A stretch of 64,000 nucleotides of DNA from DAIDKA01 sp963708865 (GTDB lineage: Bacteria; Pseudomonadota; Gammaproteobacteria; Steroidobacterales; Steroidobacteraceae), in contig CAVPUC010000001.1 of the NCBI GenBank assembly GCA_963708865.1, positions 1 to 64,000 on the forward strand, given 5' to 3'. A program made the translations under genes and the position numbers. Each line of letters opens with the position of its first letter. Within the stretch, counting starts at the first letter, position 1. Below are positions 61,801-64,000 of this stretch, in pieces. The notes under the pieces are model-generated. The model saw nothing but the letters and a program-made list of their open reading frames with translations, made no database searches and was not told where the DNA came from.

Positions 61801-63423
61801 ATGTCTCGACTTGTTCATCTTGCGGTGTCGACCGCCATCCTGAGCGCCGTCTGCAGCTCGTTAGCGCTGGCATCCTCTCACCGAGAGGCACCGTTCACGG
61901 CTGCCAACCCGACCATAGACGGAACCGACTTCTATATGTTCCGTGCCTACGGCAATGGCTCGACCAATGCCGCTGCGGTGGCGACCGACAGCGTGGTGTT
62001 CATCGCCAACTACGACCCGTTTCAGGACCCCACCGGCGGCCCGAATTTTTTCCCCTTGAATGCGAATGCGCTGTACGCCATCAATATCGACAACAACGGC
62101 GATGCCAAGCCGGAAATCAGCTTCCAATTTCAGTTCACGAACCATTACAAGGGTGCGGCGCTGGGTACCGGCGCCACCGCAAACGTGGCCATTCCGCTCA
62201 TCGCGGCCGCCCCGGTTGGTCTCTCCGGTGACAACTCGACGGACGCCGCCGTTAACCGATACGAAACCTATACAGTCAACATGATCCGCGGAACAACTGT
62301 CACGGCGCTGACGACTTCGGCCGGAAACACGACATTTCAGAAGCCCGTTGACAACATTGGCGTCAAGACCATCCCGAATTACACCACCTATGCCAACAAC
62401 TTCATTGAGACCGTCAGCTTCGGCAGCTGCGGTACAGGACAGATCTTTGTCGGCCAGCGACGCGAGGGCTTCGTCATCAACGTCGGTGAAATATTCGATT
62501 TGATCGACCTCAATCCGCTGGGCGGCCGCAATTCAACCCAGAACGTGCTGTCCGGCAAGAACGTTACCAGTATCGTAATGCAGGTCCCCGTCGCCTGCCT
62601 GACGAAGGATGGCAAGGGCAGTACCGCCACCGCAGATCCGGTCTTGGGCGCGTACACCACCTCCTATCTGCGCCAAGCACGCGTACTCAATCCCACGCCA
62701 CAATCCACCAATAACGCCGAAGTGGTCGGGGGCGCGTGGACTCAGGTGTCGCGACTGGGCCACCCGCTGGTCAACGAAGTCGTGATAGGTCTGCCCGATA
62801 AGGACCGCTTCAACGACAGCCAGCCCAAGGATGACGCGCAATTCGCCACCTATGTGACCAATCCGACGCTCCCGGTGCTCATTAACGCCCTGTTCCCGAT
62901 CACAACAGTTCCCGCGGTTCCGCGCACCGATCTGGTATCGGTCTTCCTGACCGGGCTGTCGCTGAAAGCCACCGGCGGCACGACGCCAATTTTCAGCAAC
63001 AACCCATCTGACTATGGAGATACGGTCGCGGCCTCGGAAGAACTTCGACTGAACACCTCCGTCCCACCGGTCGCGACCACAGCGCAAAGCAATCTGGGGT
63101 TGCTGGCTTGCGATACTTCCGGGTTTCCCAACGGGCGCAGGCCAGGCGACGATGTGGTCGACATCGCGCTAACGGCCGCGGAAGGCGCACTCACCGCTGC
63201 CAATCCTAACAACCTTCAAACCTGCAGTGTGGCCAGTGGCACACCGACCGTCGTCAATGCAGGCGCGGTGGTCAACGACGGCGCTGCCGCCGATGCCACC
63301 GATATCAACTATTATCTACCGACCTTTCCGTATCTTGCAGCCCCGCTGCCAGGCGGTACGAATACTGCCCGGGAAGCCATCTCGAGCCTCCCCACCTCGA
63401 CCGGCACCGCGGCCGGACACTGA
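61801..63423 (+). CDS. DUF4331 exported protein
   Basis: 540 residues. Signal peptide ends LALASSHREAP; the SHREAP start of the mature protein is the DUF4331 hallmark. Then TAANPTIDGTDFYMFRAY, NALYAINIDNNGDAKPEISF, GPNFFPLN, RLGHPLVNEVVIGLPDKDRF and near the end RRPGDDVVDIALTAAEGALT and DINYYLPTFPYLAAPLPG. The family is exported and of unknown function. It is followed 18 bases later by a lipoprotein gene, likely in the same transcript. Confidence 0.9.
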   Translation: MSRLVHLAVSTAILSAVCSSLALASSHREAPFTAANPTIDGTDFYMFRAYGNGSTNAAAVATDSVVFIANYDPFQDPTGGPNFFPLNANALYAINIDNNGDAKPEISFQFQFTNHYKGAALGTGATANVAIPLIAAAPVGLSGDNSTDAAVNRYETYTVNMIRGTTVTALTTSAGNTTFQKPVDNIGVKTIPNYTTYANNFIETVSFGSCGTGQIFVGQRREGFVINVGEIFDLIDLNPLGGRNSTQNVLSGKNVTSIVMQVPVACLTKDGKGSTATADPVLGAYTTSYLRQARVLNPTPQSTNNAEVVGGAWTQVSRLGHPLVNEVVIGLPDKDRFNDSQPKDDAQFATYVTNPTLPVLINALFPITTVPAVPRTDLVSVFLTGLSLKATGGTTPIFSNNPSDYGDTVAASEELRLNTSVPPVATTAQSNLGLLACDTSGFPNGRRPGDDVVDIALTAAEGALTAANPNNLQTCSVASGTPTVVNAGAVVNDGAAADATDINYYLPTFPYLAAPLPGGTNTAREAISSLPTSTGTAAGH

Positions 63424-63441
63424 GTACAACGGAGAGACACC

Positions 63442-63816
63442 ATGAAAATCGCACTTTGGACGACGGTGGCTGCCGTAGGCCTTGGATTGGCTGCCTGCGG
63501 CAATGACAACAACACGGGCTCGATGTCATCGACCGGGTCGACACCGCCACCACCACCCATTGCCGAGGTCCCCACAGATTTCGTCGGCTTCGTCAACCAA
63601 CAGCTCGTCACTGCACCGGCTTTCGGCGTCGCGCCCGACGTGACATCCTCAATCACCATGGATTTCGCTCTGGGCAATGCCAACGCCTTTGGCTCATACA
63701 CGGGTGGCGATGCGTTACCCGCGGGGACCTATCAAGCCTCAGTCGACTGCGCTCAGGTCGGTCCGTCTAAGTGTAATCCACAGGTCAGCGCGGATCTCAA
63801 TTCAACCCTGAATTGA
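63442..63816 (+). CDS. Lipoprotein paired with the DUF4331 protein
   Basis: 124 residues. Lipobox LAAC at Cys 19 (MKIALWTTVAAVGLGLAAC), a Ser/Gly/Pro linker with PPPPP, then VPTDFVGFVNQQLVTAPAFG and a C-terminal domain with two Cys (VDCAQVGPSKCNP). No known family beyond this pairing. GGAGAG lies about six bases before ATG. A terminator follows. Confidence 0.75.
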   Translation: MKIALWTTVAAVGLGLAACGNDNNTGSMSSTGSTPPPPPIAEVPTDFVGFVNQQLVTAPAFGVAPDVTSSITMDFALGNANAFGSYTGGDALPAGTYQASVDCAQVGPSKCNPQVSADLNSTLN

Positions 63817-63842
63817 GTCGTTCTGACACCCGTAACGGAATC

Positions 63843-63867
63843 GCCCCGCGTAAGCGGGGCTTTTTTT
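63843..63867 (+). terminator. Rho-independent terminator after the DUF4331/lipoprotein operon
   Basis: GCCCCGC (63843-63849) pairs with GCGGGGC (63854-63860) around a GTAA loop, followed by seven T residues. Confidence 0.93.
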
Positions 63868-64000
63868 GGCGCGCCCAATAAAGGGCACTCAAGAAGTGTA
63901 CGAGCGTGTCGACGGTGGTCGAATGATCCGCAGGCGACCCGATGACCGAACCGCGGCTCGCCGGGCCGCGCTTCGGTAGCAAGGACGCTTTTATATGGCG
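63868..64000. other. Window end without a gene
   Basis: 133 bases after the terminator with no start codon and reading frame that I can support. Confidence 0.4.

Overview
The window looks like chromosome from a high-GC, free-living Gammaproteobacterium, most likely a Steroidobacteraceae/Nevskiales/Xanthomonadales relative. That is an inference from family content: DUF6502, a WXXGXW-repeat protein, DUF4136 and DUF6152/DUF6644 proteins, a chaperone-usher pilus, aromatic degradation genes and a DbpA-type helicase. No rRNA, ribosomal protein or other firm marker is present. I see no complete insertion sequence, prophage or CRISPR array. Two tRNAs are present: Arg-CCU and initiator Met.

Layout. 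0-7 kb: small exported proteins, a decayed esterase, a cytochrome c, a large G8/CEMIP-like beta-helix protein, tRNA-Arg, a DUF6502 protein and a 48-bp-repeat protein. 7.8-15.4 kb: a CPA1 antiporter, a DUF4136 lipoprotein, then a glucan-utilisation locus (GH3, GH144-like, GH15) and a WXXGXW protein. 15.5-19.7 kb: an SbmA/YddA-type ABC protein whose ATPase motifs are all degenerate, translationally coupled to a secreted CocE-family protein that has lost its whole catalytic triad. 19.7-25.1 kb: DEAD-box helicase, VIT transporter, initiator tRNA, two toxin-antitoxin modules (one toxin frameshifted) and a histidine phosphatase. 25.3-29.3 kb: a frameshifted propeller-GGDEF sensor and a frameshifted RcnB-like gene. 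29.9-34.2 kb: a tightly overlapping operon of isochorismatase-type amidohydrolase, NCS2 permease, AtzG-like, AtzE-like and AtzH/HpxZ-like proteins, probably for ureide or biuret-type nitrogen compounds. 34.5-39.6 kb: chaperone-usher pilus operon. 39.7-48 kb: a YVTN propeller, small lipoproteins, DUF2459, an OYE-type oxidoreductase, the LemA/GIDE pair and a methyltransferase-like protein. 48.5-55.8 kb: MFS transporter, type-B carboxylesterase and a six-gene uncharacterised operon (two paralogous exported proteins, a metallo-beta-lactamase-fold hydrolase, DUF6152, two DUF6644 membrane proteins). 55.8-61.5 kb: a ring-cleavage/beta-ketoadipate-type cluster (PcpA/LinE-like dioxygenase, CoA-transferase, thiolase), a MetE-C-like protein and a DUF2214 membrane protein. 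61.8-63.8 kb: DUF4331 protein plus lipoprotein.

Global caution. At least fourteen otherwise well-conserved genes carry single-base indels, most with one lesion and no internal stop; adding or removing one base restores a family-like reading frame. This density points to residual sequencing or assembly errors, with real pseudogenes among them (the esterase has four lesions). Coordinates for these genes are given for the reconstructed whole gene.

The best candidates for something new are the coupled pseudo-ABC transporter/pseudo-hydrolase pair at 15.5-19.7 kb and the DUF6152/MBL/DUF6644 operon at 51.6-55.8 kb.
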